64,000 nucleotides of DNA, from assembly GCF_021568695.1 (NCBI RefSeq), contig NZ_JAKGTI010000001.1:124001-188000 (forward strand). The letters run 5' to 3'. Below are positions 49,005 to 57,758 of this stretch, one piece after another (position 1 is the stretch's first letter; each line of letters starts with the position of its first letter). A program made the position numbers and the translations under genes. This DNA is from Maritalea mediterranea. GTDB taxonomy: Bacteria > Pseudomonadota > Alphaproteobacteria > Rhizobiales > Devosiaceae. Under the pieces are notes generated by a model. It was given only the letters and a program-made list of their open reading frames with translations. It searched no databases and was not told the DNA's origin.

Positions 49005-49634
49005 TTAGGCAGACTGGCGAGAAATCCAGGCTGGCGCGATTTGGGTGCCCTGGCCCAACATATAGCCAAACTGCACATTCAGATAGGCGAGCGGCTCCAG
49101 ATAGCGCGCATTGAGCAGGCCCCCGGTATCCACGGCATCAAACCCGACATCAGCCAGTGCGTTCACGACCTTTTGCTTGGCCGCTTCATCATCCGCCGCC
49201 ACATAGGCCGGCACTTTACGCCCTTCAAAATTCAGGCCCCGCTCATAGACCTGGGCAAAGATGGTGTTCAGCGCCTTGACCACATGGGCGTTGGGCAACA
49301 ATTCAGCAATTTTTTCGGCCGCCGATGAATCATAGCCAAAGGTCAGCCCGGAAAAGTCTGCCTTGAATGGATTGGTGACATCGACAACAATCTTGTTGTC
49401 AAAATTATAGCGGGTGGCCAATTCACTCACCGCATCAAACGGCACGGCCAGAAATACGATCTCGGCGGTGTCGAGCGCTTCATCTATGGCCACCGCGCTG
49501 GCATTTTTCACTGTGCTCGCCAGCTTTTGCGCCTTTTCCGCGTCACGTCCGGCCACCAAAACCCGGTGTTTGGCCGCCAATGTCCGGGTCAATCCGCTGG
49601 CGATGTTACCTGTTCCAATAATTGCATATGTCAT
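49005..49634 (-). CDS. NADPH-dependent F420 reductase-like (NAD-binding) protein
   Basis: About 209 residues from the ATG at 49634, chosen for the AAAGGA site 7 nt upstream; the frame runs 13 codons further. It starts MTYAIIGTGNIASGLTRTL with a Rossmann GxGxxA/G loop, and shows IVVDVTNPF and VVKALNTIFAQVY, features of the NpnO/F420-dependent NADP reductase family. Proteins of this type in proteobacteria lacking F420 probably use NADPH for other reductions. It lies 35 bp after a secreted SnoaL-like gene, suggesting one operon. Confidence 0.82.
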   Translation of the reverse strand: MTYAIIGTGNIASGLTRTLAAKHRVLVAGRDAEKAQKLASTVKNASAVAIDEALDTAEIVFLAVPFDAVSELATRYNFDNKIVVDVTNPFKADFSGLTFGYDSSAAEKIAELLPNAHVVKALNTIFAQVYERGLNFEGRKVPAYVAADDEAAKQKVVNALADVGFDAVDTGGLLNARYLEPLAYLNVQFGYMLGQGTQIAPAWISRQSA

Positions 49635-49669
49635 TTTTCTATCCTTTCTGAAGAGTTTTCTGAGTAGAT

Positions 49670-50239
49670 TCATTCGATCAATCCGAGTTGACGGGCATAA
49701 GTCTCATTGTCCCAGAACAGCCATTCATGGATCATCCGACCGTCCTGCCAAAATGCGATGGTGGCCATTTGCAATTCAAAAGATTTGCCGGTGGGTTCGA
49801 TAAATTCACCATCGCCAATCGGCATCGGCTCGGTAAATGTGCCTTCCATTACCCCAACCACGGCAGTCCAGTCATCAGTGGCCAAACGCACTGGGTGGAA
49901 ACGGATTTGGGTGTCCGGGGCGTGCACAAACAAGCGTTTCAAATCCTCAATATGGACATCAATGCCGCGAGTGGAGTGGCCATTTGGCCAAGTCACGACA
50001 ATGTCTTCATCATGGCTTTCGTGAACCCGGTCCCACTCCTGATTGGAGAAAATCTCAAAATCGAGCGCATCGAACTTTTCCAGATGCGCCTCATCCTGGG
50101 CAGTGGCTGCGCCGCCGCCGGTGTAATATTTTTCCGGGGTAATGCCGCCGGGGATCGCTTCCGGTGTTTCGGCCAATGCATGTGCTGTTAGGCCGGTGGC
50201 CATCAGCGCGGTAATAAGAGTTTGTTTCAACATGTTCAT
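49670..50239 (-). CDS. Secreted SnoaL-like/NTF2-fold protein
   Basis: A 189-residue exported protein with a signal peptide (residues about 1-23, ending AHALAE). The mature domain resembles SnoaL-type ester cyclases: HDEDIVVTWPNGHSTRGIDVH, split over about 76-96, VVGVMEGTFTEPMPIGDG, and IAFWQDGRMIHEWLFWDN at the end. Family members bind small hydrophobic molecules, and some are enzymes. It is transcribed divergently from a LysR regulator, its likely controller. The substrate is unknown. Confidence 0.8.
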   Translation of the reverse strand: MNMLKQTLITALMATGLTAHALAETPEAIPGGITPEKYYTGGGAATAQDEAHLEKFDALDFEIFSNQEWDRVHESHDEDIVVTWPNGHSTRGIDVHIEDLKRLFVHAPDTQIRFHPVRLATDDWTAVVGVMEGTFTEPMPIGDGEFIEPTGKSFELQMATIAFWQDGRMIHEWLFWDNETYARQLGLIE

Positions 50240-50296
50240 TTCCTTTCCTTTGTTGCGCCACTTGTTTGGAGGTCTGTGTTGTGCGGCGTTGAAAGG

Positions 50297-50377
50297 AATA
50301 TGGTTGAAATGTTTATTCCGAAAAATATGGATATTGACGAAACATTGTCGCCGTTATATTCACAATAATATGGATAT
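50297..50377. promoter_or_regulatory. Repeats in the LysR/SnoaL divergent promoter region
   Basis: AATATGG occurs three times (50297, 50324, 50367). The longer repeat AATATGGATAT is at 50324-50334 and 50367-50377, 43 bp apart. ATATT-N6-AATAT (50356-50371) is a T-N11-A-style inverted repeat overlapping the LysR start. These are candidate LysR-type binding sites for autorepression and activation of the divergent gene. Confidence 0.45.
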
Positions 50378-51251
50378 GATTGATGGCATGCGGACCTTTG
50401 TGGCGGTGGTGGAAGCCGGCACCATCACTGCCGCGGCAGACCGCTTGAACATTTCGAAAAAGCTGGCCAGCAAATATCTGGCCGCGCTTGAGGCCCAAAT
50501 CGGCGTCAAGCTGTTGAACCGCACCACCCGCAGCCAAAGCCTGACCGTGGCCGGGCAGCAATATTATCTCGATTGTCAGGATATTATCGCCCGCATTGAT
50601 GAAAGCCATTCAGCGTTGAAACGCGCCGAAGGCGAGCTGATCGGGCATTTACGCCTGTCTGCACCGGTGAGTTTTGGCGAGGTGGTGCTGCTGCCGCTCT
50701 TGGCCAAATTCAAGCGCAAACATCCAGAGCTCAGTTTTGATGTGCGCCTGTCAGACAGCTATGTGGATTTGATTGAGGGCGGGTTTGACTTTGCCTTGCG
50801 CATTGGCGCCCTCAGCGATTCCAGCCTGGTGGCCCGCAAACTCACTGAAACGCATTTATGGCTGGTGGCCAGCTCTGCCTATCTTCGCCGACATACCGCG
50901 CCAGAGACGCCGGAAGATTTGCGCCACCATCTTTGCTTGCAGGATTCAAACTATCGCGGCGGGGCGCGCTGGCCGTTTCAGATTGACGGGGTCACCCGCC
51001 ATATTGCCATTCAGCCGCAATTTGTCACCAATAGCGCCACCGCCATGCGCAATCTGGCGCTTATGGGCGAAGGCATCGCGCTGGTGCCCGACTTTGTCGT
51101 GAAATCGGATATCGAGGCAGGTAAGCTGGTGCAATTGCTGCCGGACTTCCCGTCCCTCACCTTGCCGATCCAGGCGGTGTTGCCGCTCAACCGCAATCGC
51201 CCGGCGCGGGTGCGGGCCGCTATTGATTTTCTCGCCCGCACGCTCGACTAG
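50370..51251 (+). CDS. LysR-family transcriptional regulator
   Basis: A 293-residue regulator. The ATG at 50370 gives MDMIDGMRTFVAVVEAG; the open frame continues far upstream but there it only mirrors the divergent gene. The N-terminal winged HTH (about 6-65) reads TITAAADRLNISKKLASKYL, and the effector-binding domain spans about 90-290. Its group (with RTTRSQSLTVAGQQYY) includes regulators of oxidoreductase genes. It is divergent from the SnoaL-like and F420-reductase-like genes, its probable targets. Confidence 0.9.
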   Translation: MDMIDGMRTFVAVVEAGTITAAADRLNISKKLASKYLAALEAQIGVKLLNRTTRSQSLTVAGQQYYLDCQDIIARIDESHSALKRAEGELIGHLRLSAPVSFGEVVLLPLLAKFKRKHPELSFDVRLSDSYVDLIEGGFDFALRIGALSDSSLVARKLTETHLWLVASSAYLRRHTAPETPEDLRHHLCLQDSNYRGGARWPFQIDGVTRHIAIQPQFVTNSATAMRNLALMGEGIALVPDFVVKSDIEAGKLVQLLPDFPSLTLPIQAVLPLNRNRPARVRAAIDFLARTLD

Positions 51252-51253
51252 CC

Positions 51254-51946
51254 TCAAAAAATGAAGGGCACCAGCCTTTTGGTCCGCGCCTCATAGGCTT
51301 TAAACTGCTCGCCATAACGGTCGCGCAAATAATCATCGAGCATCGGCACATTGTAAAAGGCGAACAGGCCAAACAGCATCACCGGAATCGCCGCGCCCAG
51401 CCAGTGGCCGGCCACCAGGGCATAGCCGATGACCCAGACAATATCGCCGAAGAAATTGATGTGCATGGAATAAGCAAATAGCCCGCCAGTATAGAGCTTG
51501 CCCTTGTTGGCGGGGTCCTTCTTAAACCAATGTCGCTGCAACTCAGATAAGGTGTTGAGCACACAGCCCAGCGCAAACAGGGCAATGCCAAGATAATCCC
51601 AACGGCCGAGCGGTGCATCATTCGGCAGCACCAGAATGGCGAACCCAACATAATAGATCGCGAAGGCCGACGGCACGGTAAAGGCTTCAGACCACGGCAA
51701 GGTGCGCTGCATCAGATAAAACATCATAAAGCCCATGCGCAGCAATATGATCAGATTGAACGCGAGAATGACGCTGTAGCGCACGGGGGTTTCGGCGGGC
51801 AGTGTCCAGCCGAACAGGCCCGCCAATAAAGGCGCACCCTCGCCAAACATTATCCAGGCAGACAGGCCGATCAGGGCCAATTCGATCAATGTGATGGTGA
51901 TTTTTTGCGGAATGGATTTGGATTTTGAACCATATAGCTCAAGCAT
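51254..51946 (-). CDS. DUF1295/isoprenylcysteine methyltransferase-like membrane protein
   Basis: A 230-residue polytopic membrane protein with about six hydrophobic segments. The C-terminal half has LYTGGLFAYSMHINFFGD and RYGEQFKAYEARTKRLVPF, typical of the steroid-5-alpha-reductase-like/ICMT superfamily. Such proteins reduce or methylate lipids or bind SAM; the substrate here is unknown. It starts 11 bp after the TetR-type gene on the same strand and is thus probably under its control. Confidence 0.78.
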   Translation of the reverse strand: MLELYGSKSKSIPQKITITLIELALIGLSAWIMFGEGAPLLAGLFGWTLPAETPVRYSVILAFNLIILLRMGFMMFYLMQRTLPWSEAFTVPSAFAIYYVGFAILVLPNDAPLGRWDYLGIALFALGCVLNTLSELQRHWFKKDPANKGKLYTGGLFAYSMHINFFGDIVWVIGYALVAGHWLGAAIPVMLFGLFAFYNVPMLDDYLRDRYGEQFKAYEARTKRLVPFIF

Positions 51947-51957
51947 GACGAATCTCT

Positions 51958-52458
51958 TTATTGCGGGAGGAAGGAAAAATTGGGGGCACGCCGATGGATG
52001 GCGGCGAGATAGATTTCACCCTCCATCTGGCGCAGATAGGGGCGGATTTCCGGCGACAGAGCCGCTTCGATTTTCTGATAATAAGTGCAGATCGCCTGGG
52101 CGAAATTTTCATTGCGGGCCAGACTGTCAAAAAACAGCGCAAAATAGCGCGCCAAGCCATATTTATTCAGGGCGGATTCCGCGCCAAACTGAGCCTGATA
52201 GACTGCAACCAGCATGCTCAATTGATCTTTCGCGTCAGCCGCCGTCAGCGCGTCAAATTCCACTGCGGCAAACCCATCAAGAAAATAGCGCTGCAACACC
52301 TGATCAATCAGATCATCTTTGGAACTGAAATGGTGGTAAAGCGCGCCTTTGGAGACGCCCGCCTTTTTGATGACTTCGCTTAACCCAACGCCATCATAGC
52401 CTTGCGCCAAAAACATATCGAAGGCGATGGACAAGAGTTGTTCTTTTAAATCTGACAT
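51958..52458 (-). CDS. TetR-family transcriptional regulator
   Basis: A 166-residue repressor starting MSDLKEQLLSIAFDMFLAQG. The HTH reads VGLSEVIKKAGVSKGALYHHF, split over about 24-44, a classic TetR N-terminus; the C-terminal domain is a ligand-binding helical bundle. The ATG at 52458 is preferred to one six codons upstream because a GGAAAG site precedes it and because the upstream ATG lies inside the operator palindrome. It heads a two-gene operon with the DUF1295 membrane protein. Confidence 0.9.
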   Translation of the reverse strand: MSDLKEQLLSIAFDMFLAQGYDGVGLSEVIKKAGVSKGALYHHFSSKDDLIDQVLQRYFLDGFAAVEFDALTAADAKDQLSMLVAVYQAQFGAESALNKYGLARYFALFFDSLARNENFAQAICTYYQKIEAALSPEIRPYLRQMEGEIYLAAIHRRAPNFSFLPQ

Positions 52459-52469
52459 TGTCTTTCCTG

Positions 52470-52497
52470 CATACAAACCGACCGGTCGGTATGTATG
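52470..52497. promoter_or_regulatory. 28-bp TetR operator palindrome
   Basis: The core ACCGACCGGTCGGT (52477-52490) is a perfect palindrome. Flanking bases extend the symmetry to 28 bp with one mismatched pair (52476/52491). It lies 12 bp before the TetR start codon, so autoregulation is very likely. The ACCGACCGGTCGGT core resembles operators of several TetR-family repressors. Confidence 0.82.
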
Positions 52498-52589
52498 TAA
52501 GGAGAAATAGAGGGAACGTCAAGAGGGCGCTGGATTTTAGATAAAATGGGTGGCAGATGGGCGAGGTGATGCGGGTGCCACCAATAAGA

Positions 52590-53321
52590 TCAGCCCTTGA
52601 TCTGAAAGCGCATCAGCTCGCGCCCATGCACCTTAAGCCAATCATGCCCGCGATCCATGTCGGGCAGGGTCTCTTTCACTGTGCGCCAAAAGCGGGCGGA
52701 ATGATTCATCTCGCGCAAATGCGCCACCTCATGCGCGGCGACATAATCGAGCACATAGGGAGGGGCGAGCACCAACCGCCAGGAAAAATTCAACTGCCCC
52801 GAGGAACTGCACGATCCCCACCGGCTGGTCTGGTCGCGAATGGTGATGCCTTTGGGCGACAACTCCAACCTCGCTGCGTGAAACTGCACCTGTTTTTCGA
52901 GATCCTGCCGCGCCTGCGCTTTCAGCCAATCGCCCAGCTTGCGGGCAAAATGATCGGGTGCGCCCGGCACATTAATCTGGGAGTTGGTTTCATCAAGTTC
53001 CACCAGTCCGCGCAAGTTGCCGGTGCGCGCCAATTGATGCGGCACCCCGCGCAGCGGCACGCTCATATCGGGTGCCAGAAGCGTTGGCGGTGCAATCTGG
53101 TCCATCCGCTCATTCAGCCATGTCTGATGACGGCTCAAAAAATCTTGTGCATCTCGCCAATTGCCACGTTTGGGCACGGTCAGCACCACGCCCTTTTTCG
53201 GGTGCAAAGACAGCCGATAATGCTTGGCGCGGGCATGTTGGCGCACCACCACATCCACCGCGCCGGTGGTCAAGTTCATCTGCACTGTTTCGGGAATCGC
53301 TTGGCGACGTTTCAGCATCAT
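52590..53321 (-). CDS. YgjP-like M48-type metallohydrolase (DUF45)
   Basis: About 243 residues, with the zinc motif HEVAHLREMNHSARFW in the C-terminal third and the preceding RWGSCSSSGQLNFSWRLVLA typical of YgjP/SprT-like DUF45 proteins. Family members are predicted metalloproteases or nucleotide-linked hydrolases; function is not settled. ATG 53321 is chosen. The frame begins at a TTG at 53357, but that abuts the T-run of a minus-strand terminator. It probably relies on readthrough or on a promoter within a few dozen bases. Confidence 0.85.
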   Translation of the reverse strand: MMLKRRQAIPETVQMNLTTGAVDVVVRQHARAKHYRLSLHPKKGVVLTVPKRGNWRDAQDFLSRHQTWLNERMDQIAPPTLLAPDMSVPLRGVPHQLARTGNLRGLVELDETNSQINVPGAPDHFARKLGDWLKAQARQDLEKQVQFHAARLELSPKGITIRDQTSRWGSCSSSGQLNFSWRLVLAPPYVLDYVAAHEVAHLREMNHSARFWRTVKETLPDMDRGHDWLKVHGRELMRFQIKG

Positions 53322-53358
53322 GGAGTGAATTTCGCTCAATTGGGTCTGATTTGGCAAT

Positions 53359-53384
53359 AAAAAAGGCGCCCTTTTGAGAGCGCC
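53359..53384 (-). terminator. Minus-strand terminator before the YgjP-like gene
   Basis: Read on the minus strand, GGCGCT (53384-53379) pairs with GGCGCC (53370-53365), with one T-G pair, and is followed by six T residues (53364-53359). It ends transcription from the DUF2852 gene about 93 bp after its stop, or attenuates the YgjP-like gene. Confidence 0.6.
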
Positions 53385-53476
53385 AGACCATAAAGATCCA
53401 AGTTTTGGGGGTCAGGGACCCTTGCGCTTTATGTTCGGGGGCATAGGCGCAAGGGCAGGGAGGAACCAATTATAGC

Positions 53477-53935
53477 TTAATAGTCGTCGCGCTTCTTTTC
53501 GTCACGGTCGCGGGGGGAAAACCGATCATCTTCGTCATCATCATGCTTTTTGGCACGGTGCTCAGATTTAAAGCGATCAAACTCTTCCCGGTCGCGGGCC
53601 ATATGCAGATTGCGCAAGAATTCTTCAAATTCTTCACGTTCCTGCTCCAGGCGGGCGCGTTCTTCTTCAATGCGGCGGATTTCGGCTTCGCGATATTCAT
53701 CAAAGGCCGCATTCCCGGTGGCGCCACGACGATAGCGCTTGCCGCGACAGCCTTTCATTTTGTGCTTTTGCTTGTGCATCCATCTCTCGGCCTTGTCGCT
53801 TGAGCCACCCCAATGTTCGCCCCACAATATGTAGAACAACATGGCAAGGCCAAGCGGCCAGAAAATAATAAAGCCAAGAACCATAAGACCAATGGTCAAG
53901 GGGGACCATTCTGGTTTAATCAATTGCGTGCTCAT
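53477..53935 (-). CDS. DUF2852 membrane protein
   Basis: A 152-residue protein with one N-terminal membrane segment pair (about 14-38, LTIGLMVLGFIIFWPLGLAM) followed by a highly charged coiled-coil-like region (about 78-125, rich in EEERARLEQERE) and an acidic/basic tail. The WGEHWGGSS segment after the membrane part is typical of DUF2852, found in Hyphomicrobiales. Function unknown. It is divergent from regB across 174 bp. Confidence 0.78.
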   Translation of the reverse strand: MSTQLIKPEWSPLTIGLMVLGFIIFWPLGLAMLFYILWGEHWGGSSDKAERWMHKQKHKMKGCRGKRYRRGATGNAAFDEYREAEIRRIEEERARLEQEREEFEEFLRNLHMARDREEFDRFKSEHRAKKHDDDEDDRFSPRDRDEKKRDDY

Positions 53936-54109
53936 TTTATCACCTCTTCATCAACGATGACTTAGATTTGGGGGCGATTTTGGTGGCTTCAAGCGCCATT
54001 TTTTTGCAAAAAGGGTCTTGAAATTGCACAAAACAACGCCCAGAGCGCCGGAAATCGGGGCCTTTGCCCCTATAAATTTCGGCCATCTAGCCAATCTAGG
54101 AAGCCTAAA

Positions 54110-55423
54110 GTGACCGATTCTGACCCATCCAGCCCTGCCTTGAATTATAGCGGCCACCATAGGCTGCGCCTTGAAACGCTGGTGCGGCTGCGTTGGTTGG
54201 CCGTGGCCGGGCAAAGCGCCGGCGTGCTGGTCGTGGCCTTTGGCCTCAATTATGATCTGCCGCTGGCGGCCTGTTTCACGCTGATTGCCATGTCGGCCTG
54301 GTTAAACGTGTTCCTGCTCGTGCGGTTCCCTGCCACCCTGCGCCTGCGCTCACAATTTTCCGCCGCACAACTGGCCTATGATTCCTTGCAATTGGGCGGG
54401 CTGCTTTATTTGACGGGCGGGCTTTACAACCCCTTCGCCCTATTGCTGTTGGCACCGGTCAGCGTATCAGCCACAACGCTGCCCTATCGCTGGACATTGG
54501 CCATCAGCGGTCTGGCCATCGCCATCATCACGGTGCTGGGCTTTTTTCATATGCCGTTGCCTTGGGGCAGTAATGAACCTTTCGTCATCAATAATCTATA
54601 TGTGTTCGGCATCTGGGCGGCATTGGTCTGCGGTGTGGTGTTCACCGCCACCTATACCAACCGGGTTGCGCATGAAGCGCGGCAATTGGCCGATGCGTTG
54701 AGCGCCACTGAATTGGTGTTGGCACGTGAGCAGCATTTGTCTGCCATTGATGGATTGGCGACAGCGGCCGCCCATGAGTTGGGCACGCCTTTGGCCACCA
54801 TCGCCCTGGCGGCAAAAGAAATGCAGACGGATCTGGATGATCCCCAATCGTTGAAAAAAGATCTGGAATTGATCACAGAGCAGGCCACGCGCTGTCGTGA
54901 GATTTTGCAAAAACTGCGCAATCTGAACACGCAGGAGGCGCATTTTGCCGAACTAAGTGCCAGCGATCTTGTGGCAGAAGTGTCTGAACCGCAGCGGTTT
55001 TTTGGCATTGATATTGATCTCGACGCCAGTGGCGACGGGGTTGAGCCAAAAATGGCGCGGAATTCCGGCTTGATCTATGGGCTGGGCAATCTGATTGAAA
55101 ATGCCGTGGACTTTGCCCAGAGCCGGGTCGAGGTCAAGGTGCGGTGGACCGCCAAAATGCTTGAAATAACAATCTGTGATGACGGTCCGGGCTTCACCCA
55201 GGATATGCTGATGCGCATGGGCGAACCTTATCTCACCACACGCCCTAAGGACAATAAAGACAGTGATCCCACCGAGCCGGGCGGGCTGGGCCTAGGCATC
55301 TTTATCGCCAAAACCTTGCTGGAGCGCACCGGAGCGCAACTGGATTTTTATAACCGCGACGAAGGGCAGCATGCCTGCGTCAAAATAGCATGGCCAAGAC
55401 AGGTGATTGAACTGAGCGAGTGA
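54110..55423 (+). CDS. regB: Redox-sensing sensor histidine kinase RegB/PrrB/ActS
   Basis: A membrane histidine kinase controlling energy metabolism in response to redox state. The 437 residues comprise about six membrane segments (25-185) with the ubiquinone-binding signature GGLYNPF at 103-109, the H-box AAHELGTPLATIAL with H222, and a cysteine C262 in RCREIL matching the redox-active cysteine of RegB. A GHKL ATPase domain ends in GGLGLGIFIAKTLLER. The start is GTG with AGGAAG 6 nt upstream. regA, its partner, follows 78 bp downstream. Confidence 0.94.
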   Translation: MTDSDPSSPALNYSGHHRLRLETLVRLRWLAVAGQSAGVLVVAFGLNYDLPLAACFTLIAMSAWLNVFLLVRFPATLRLRSQFSAAQLAYDSLQLGGLLYLTGGLYNPFALLLLAPVSVSATTLPYRWTLAISGLAIAIITVLGFFHMPLPWGSNEPFVINNLYVFGIWAALVCGVVFTATYTNRVAHEARQLADALSATELVLAREQHLSAIDGLATAAAHELGTPLATIALAAKEMQTDLDDPQSLKKDLELITEQATRCREILQKLRNLNTQEAHFAELSASDLVAEVSEPQRFFGIDIDLDASGDGVEPKMARNSGLIYGLGNLIENAVDFAQSRVEVKVRWTAKMLEITICDDGPGFTQDMLMRMGEPYLTTRPKDNKDSDPTEPGGLGLGIFIAKTLLERTGAQLDFYNRDEGQHACVKIAWPRQVIELSE

Positions 55424-55501
55424 TTTAAACGTAGCCTTGGAGATGGTTTTGACCTTCAAGTCGAAATAGTGCCATAAAGTATCAATTGCGAGGATACGAG
55501 A

Positions 55502-56056
55502 ATGACCAGCGTGCCAGAACTATTGGACAAAGATTTGTCCCTTCTGCTTGTCGATGATGACAAACCCTTTTTAACCCGGCTCGAACGCGCCATGCAAAAA
55601 CGCGGCTTTGACGTGCGCACGGCCGACAGCGTCGCTGCTGGCATGGCCCAGGTTAAATCCAACCCGCCCGCCTATGCGGTGGTGGATATGCGCCTTGAAG
55701 ATGGCAACGGACTGGAAGTGGTGTCCACGCTAAAGGAAAAGCGGCCCGATGCCCGCACTGTGGTGCTCACCGGCTATGGCAATATCGCCACTGCGGTAAC
55801 CGCCGTGAAGCTCGGCGCGGTTGACTATTTGGCCAAGCCCGCCGATGCCGATGATGTGTACAAGGCCCTGATGGCGGACGAAGATGAGATCAAAGCCGAT
55901 CCCCCCGAAAATCCCATGTCTGCTGACCGGGTCCGGTGGGAACATATCCAGCGGGTTTATGAATTGTGTGACCGCAATGTGTCTGAAACCGCCCGCCGCT
56001 TAAACATGCACAGACGGACCTTGCAACGTATTTTGGCCAAACGCGCCCCGCGCTAA
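55502..56056 (+). CDS. regA: Response regulator RegA/PrrA/ActR
   Basis: The partner of RegB, 184 residues. The receiver domain has the acidic pocket DDD at 18-20, the phospho-acceptor D62 (VVDMRLEDGNG), T90 and K112 (YLAKPAD). A proline-containing linker leads to a Fis-type HTH (about 145-182) with ETARRLNMHRRTLQRIL, identical in style to RegA. It is encoded directly after regB. No senC/prrC copper chaperone gene is nearby, unlike Rhodobacter. Confidence 0.95.
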   Translation: MTSVPELLDKDLSLLLVDDDKPFLTRLERAMQKRGFDVRTADSVAAGMAQVKSNPPAYAVVDMRLEDGNGLEVVSTLKEKRPDARTVVLTGYGNIATAVTAVKLGAVDYLAKPADADDVYKALMADEDEIKADPPENPMSADRVRWEHIQRVYELCDRNVSETARRLNMHRRTLQRILAKRAPR

Positions 56057-56148
56057 ACAATTTGTCGCTCAGATAAGCTTTTGCTTTGCGTGGTAAATCT
56101 CGGCTGCTAAGAATTGCAGGGCGGGACGATTTGGCGGAAGGAAAAGCG

Positions 56149-57738
56149 ATGAGCGTAGTATTGTCATTCCATGGGGCTTCGGGCACCGTAACCGGATCGT
56201 GCTATCGGGTCACCCATCCAGGCGGGCAGTTTCTGGTGGATTGCGGCCTGTTTCAGGGCAACAAGGCTGTACGCGCCCTTAATGACAAGCCTTTTCCATT
56301 CGATCCGCAAAAGCAGGATTTTGTGCTGCTCACCCACGCGCACATTGACCATGCGGGCCTGCTGCCCAAATTGATCAAGCACAAATTTGAGGGCCCCATT
56401 CACGGCACCGAACCCACCACCGGCCTTATGGATTATCTGTTGCCCGATAGCGCCGGCATTCAGGAATATGAAGCCGAGCGGCAAAACCGCAAACGTGCCC
56501 GGAAGGGCGAACCGCTGATCGAGCCGCTTTATACCAAAGAGCACGCAGAAAAAGCCATTTCCCGTTCGAAAGGGCATGCTTACGAAGAGTGGTTTGAGCC
56601 TGGCCCCGGCGTGAAAGCGCGCTTTTGGAATGCCGGGCATATTCTGGGCAGCGCCTCGATTGAAGTGCATGTTCAAGACGAAGACGGCAAAACCATCAAA
56701 ATGTTGTTTTCTGGTGATTTGGGGCCAGACGAAAAGGTGTTTTATCTCGAACCCCATGCCCCATCTGGCTTCGATTACATCCTGTGCGAAAGCACCTATG
56801 GCGGGCGAGAGCGCGATGACTATTCGCTGGAAGAGCGACGGGCCGCGCTAAAAAAAGAAATCAATGAGGCTTTGGCGCGCGGCGGCAATCTGGTCATTCC
56901 TGCTTTTGCCGTGGAGCGCAGCCAAGAGTTGCTGCATGATATCGGTGTTTTGATCAAGCGCGGCGAAATAGATCCGCAACTGGTCTTCCTCGATTCGCCT
57001 TTGGCCCGCCGGGTCACCAACGTGTTCAAACGTCATGCGGCTGATTTACAGGATGTGGAACTGGAGCCGGAAGAATTGTTCGACGATGATCGCTTCCGGA
57101 TTGTGGAATCTGTTGAGGAAAGCAAAGCCATTAACCGCATTCATGGCGGGGCCATCATCATGTCTGCCTCCGGCATGTGTGACGCTGGGCGCATCAAACA
57201 CCATCTACGCAACAATATTTCCGACCCCAAGTCCACCATTCTGTTCGTCGGCTATCAAGCACCCGGCACATTGGGACATGTGATCAAATCGGGTAAAAGT
57301 GAAGTGCGCATCCATGGCAATAACCACTATGTGCGCGCGGCCATCCGCTCGATCGGCAATTATTCGGCCCATGGTGACCATACAGAATTGATGGACTGGA
57401 TCGCCGAACGGCTGCCCGCCCACGGTGCGATTTTCCTCACCCATGGCGAGGACGAGAGCCGCGACGCGATGAAAAAGGCATTGGCGGAAAAAGGATTGGG
57501 GCCTGACAAAGTGATCGCCCCGCAATTGGATGACCAATTTGAATTGCGGGCCAATGGCGTGGGCGATGTGCATCAGCCCGAGACCATGCGCATCGACCCG
57601 CAGCAATTCACACAGGATTGGTCCGCCGAATATGCGCGCTTCTCTATTGAACTGGGGAATATTTTGACGAAAGAACAAAGCGACAAAAAGCGTCTTGAGT
57701 TGATGAAGCGGCTACGTGCCGAACTGAAAAAAATCTAA
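56149..57738 (+). CDS. Metallo-beta-lactamase/beta-CASP family RNA-processing-type protein
   Basis: A 529-residue protein with a zinc-binding MBL fold fused to a beta-CASP domain, the architecture of RNA nucleases related to CPSF73/Ysh1. The HxHxDH motif is THAHIDHAG (H63, H65, D67, H68); later markers are NAGHILGSASIEV, SGDLG, the CASP motif FAVERSQELL and SAHGDHTELMDWI. The ATG at 56149 follows an AAGGAAA site. Nuclease activity is inferred from family. It precedes two ATP-grasp genes with 20 bp between, suggesting co-transcription. Confidence 0.9.
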   Translation: MSVVLSFHGASGTVTGSCYRVTHPGGQFLVDCGLFQGNKAVRALNDKPFPFDPQKQDFVLLTHAHIDHAGLLPKLIKHKFEGPIHGTEPTTGLMDYLLPDSAGIQEYEAERQNRKRARKGEPLIEPLYTKEHAEKAISRSKGHAYEEWFEPGPGVKARFWNAGHILGSASIEVHVQDEDGKTIKMLFSGDLGPDEKVFYLEPHAPSGFDYILCESTYGGRERDDYSLEERRAALKKEINEALARGGNLVIPAFAVERSQELLHDIGVLIKRGEIDPQLVFLDSPLARRVTNVFKRHAADLQDVELEPEELFDDDRFRIVESVEESKAINRIHGGAIIMSASGMCDAGRIKHHLRNNISDPKSTILFVGYQAPGTLGHVIKSGKSEVRIHGNNHYVRAAIRSIGNYSAHGDHTELMDWIAERLPAHGAIFLTHGEDESRDAMKKALAEKGLGPDKVIAPQLDDQFELRANGVGDVHQPETMRIDPQQFTQDWSAEYARFSIELGNILTKEQSDKKRLELMKRLRAELKKI

Positions 57739-57758
57739 GCGCCAAAGGTAAGCATGCG

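Noticed and set aside
50142-50369. Extended N-terminus for the LysR regulator
   Set aside because: The extra 76 codons overlap the divergent SnoaL-like gene and its promoter, and the LysR HTH begins right after ATG 50370.
52557-53360. A 267-codon plus-strand open frame opposite the YgjP-like gene
   Set aside because: The minus strand carries a clear HEVAHL metallohydrolase; the plus frame has no motif.
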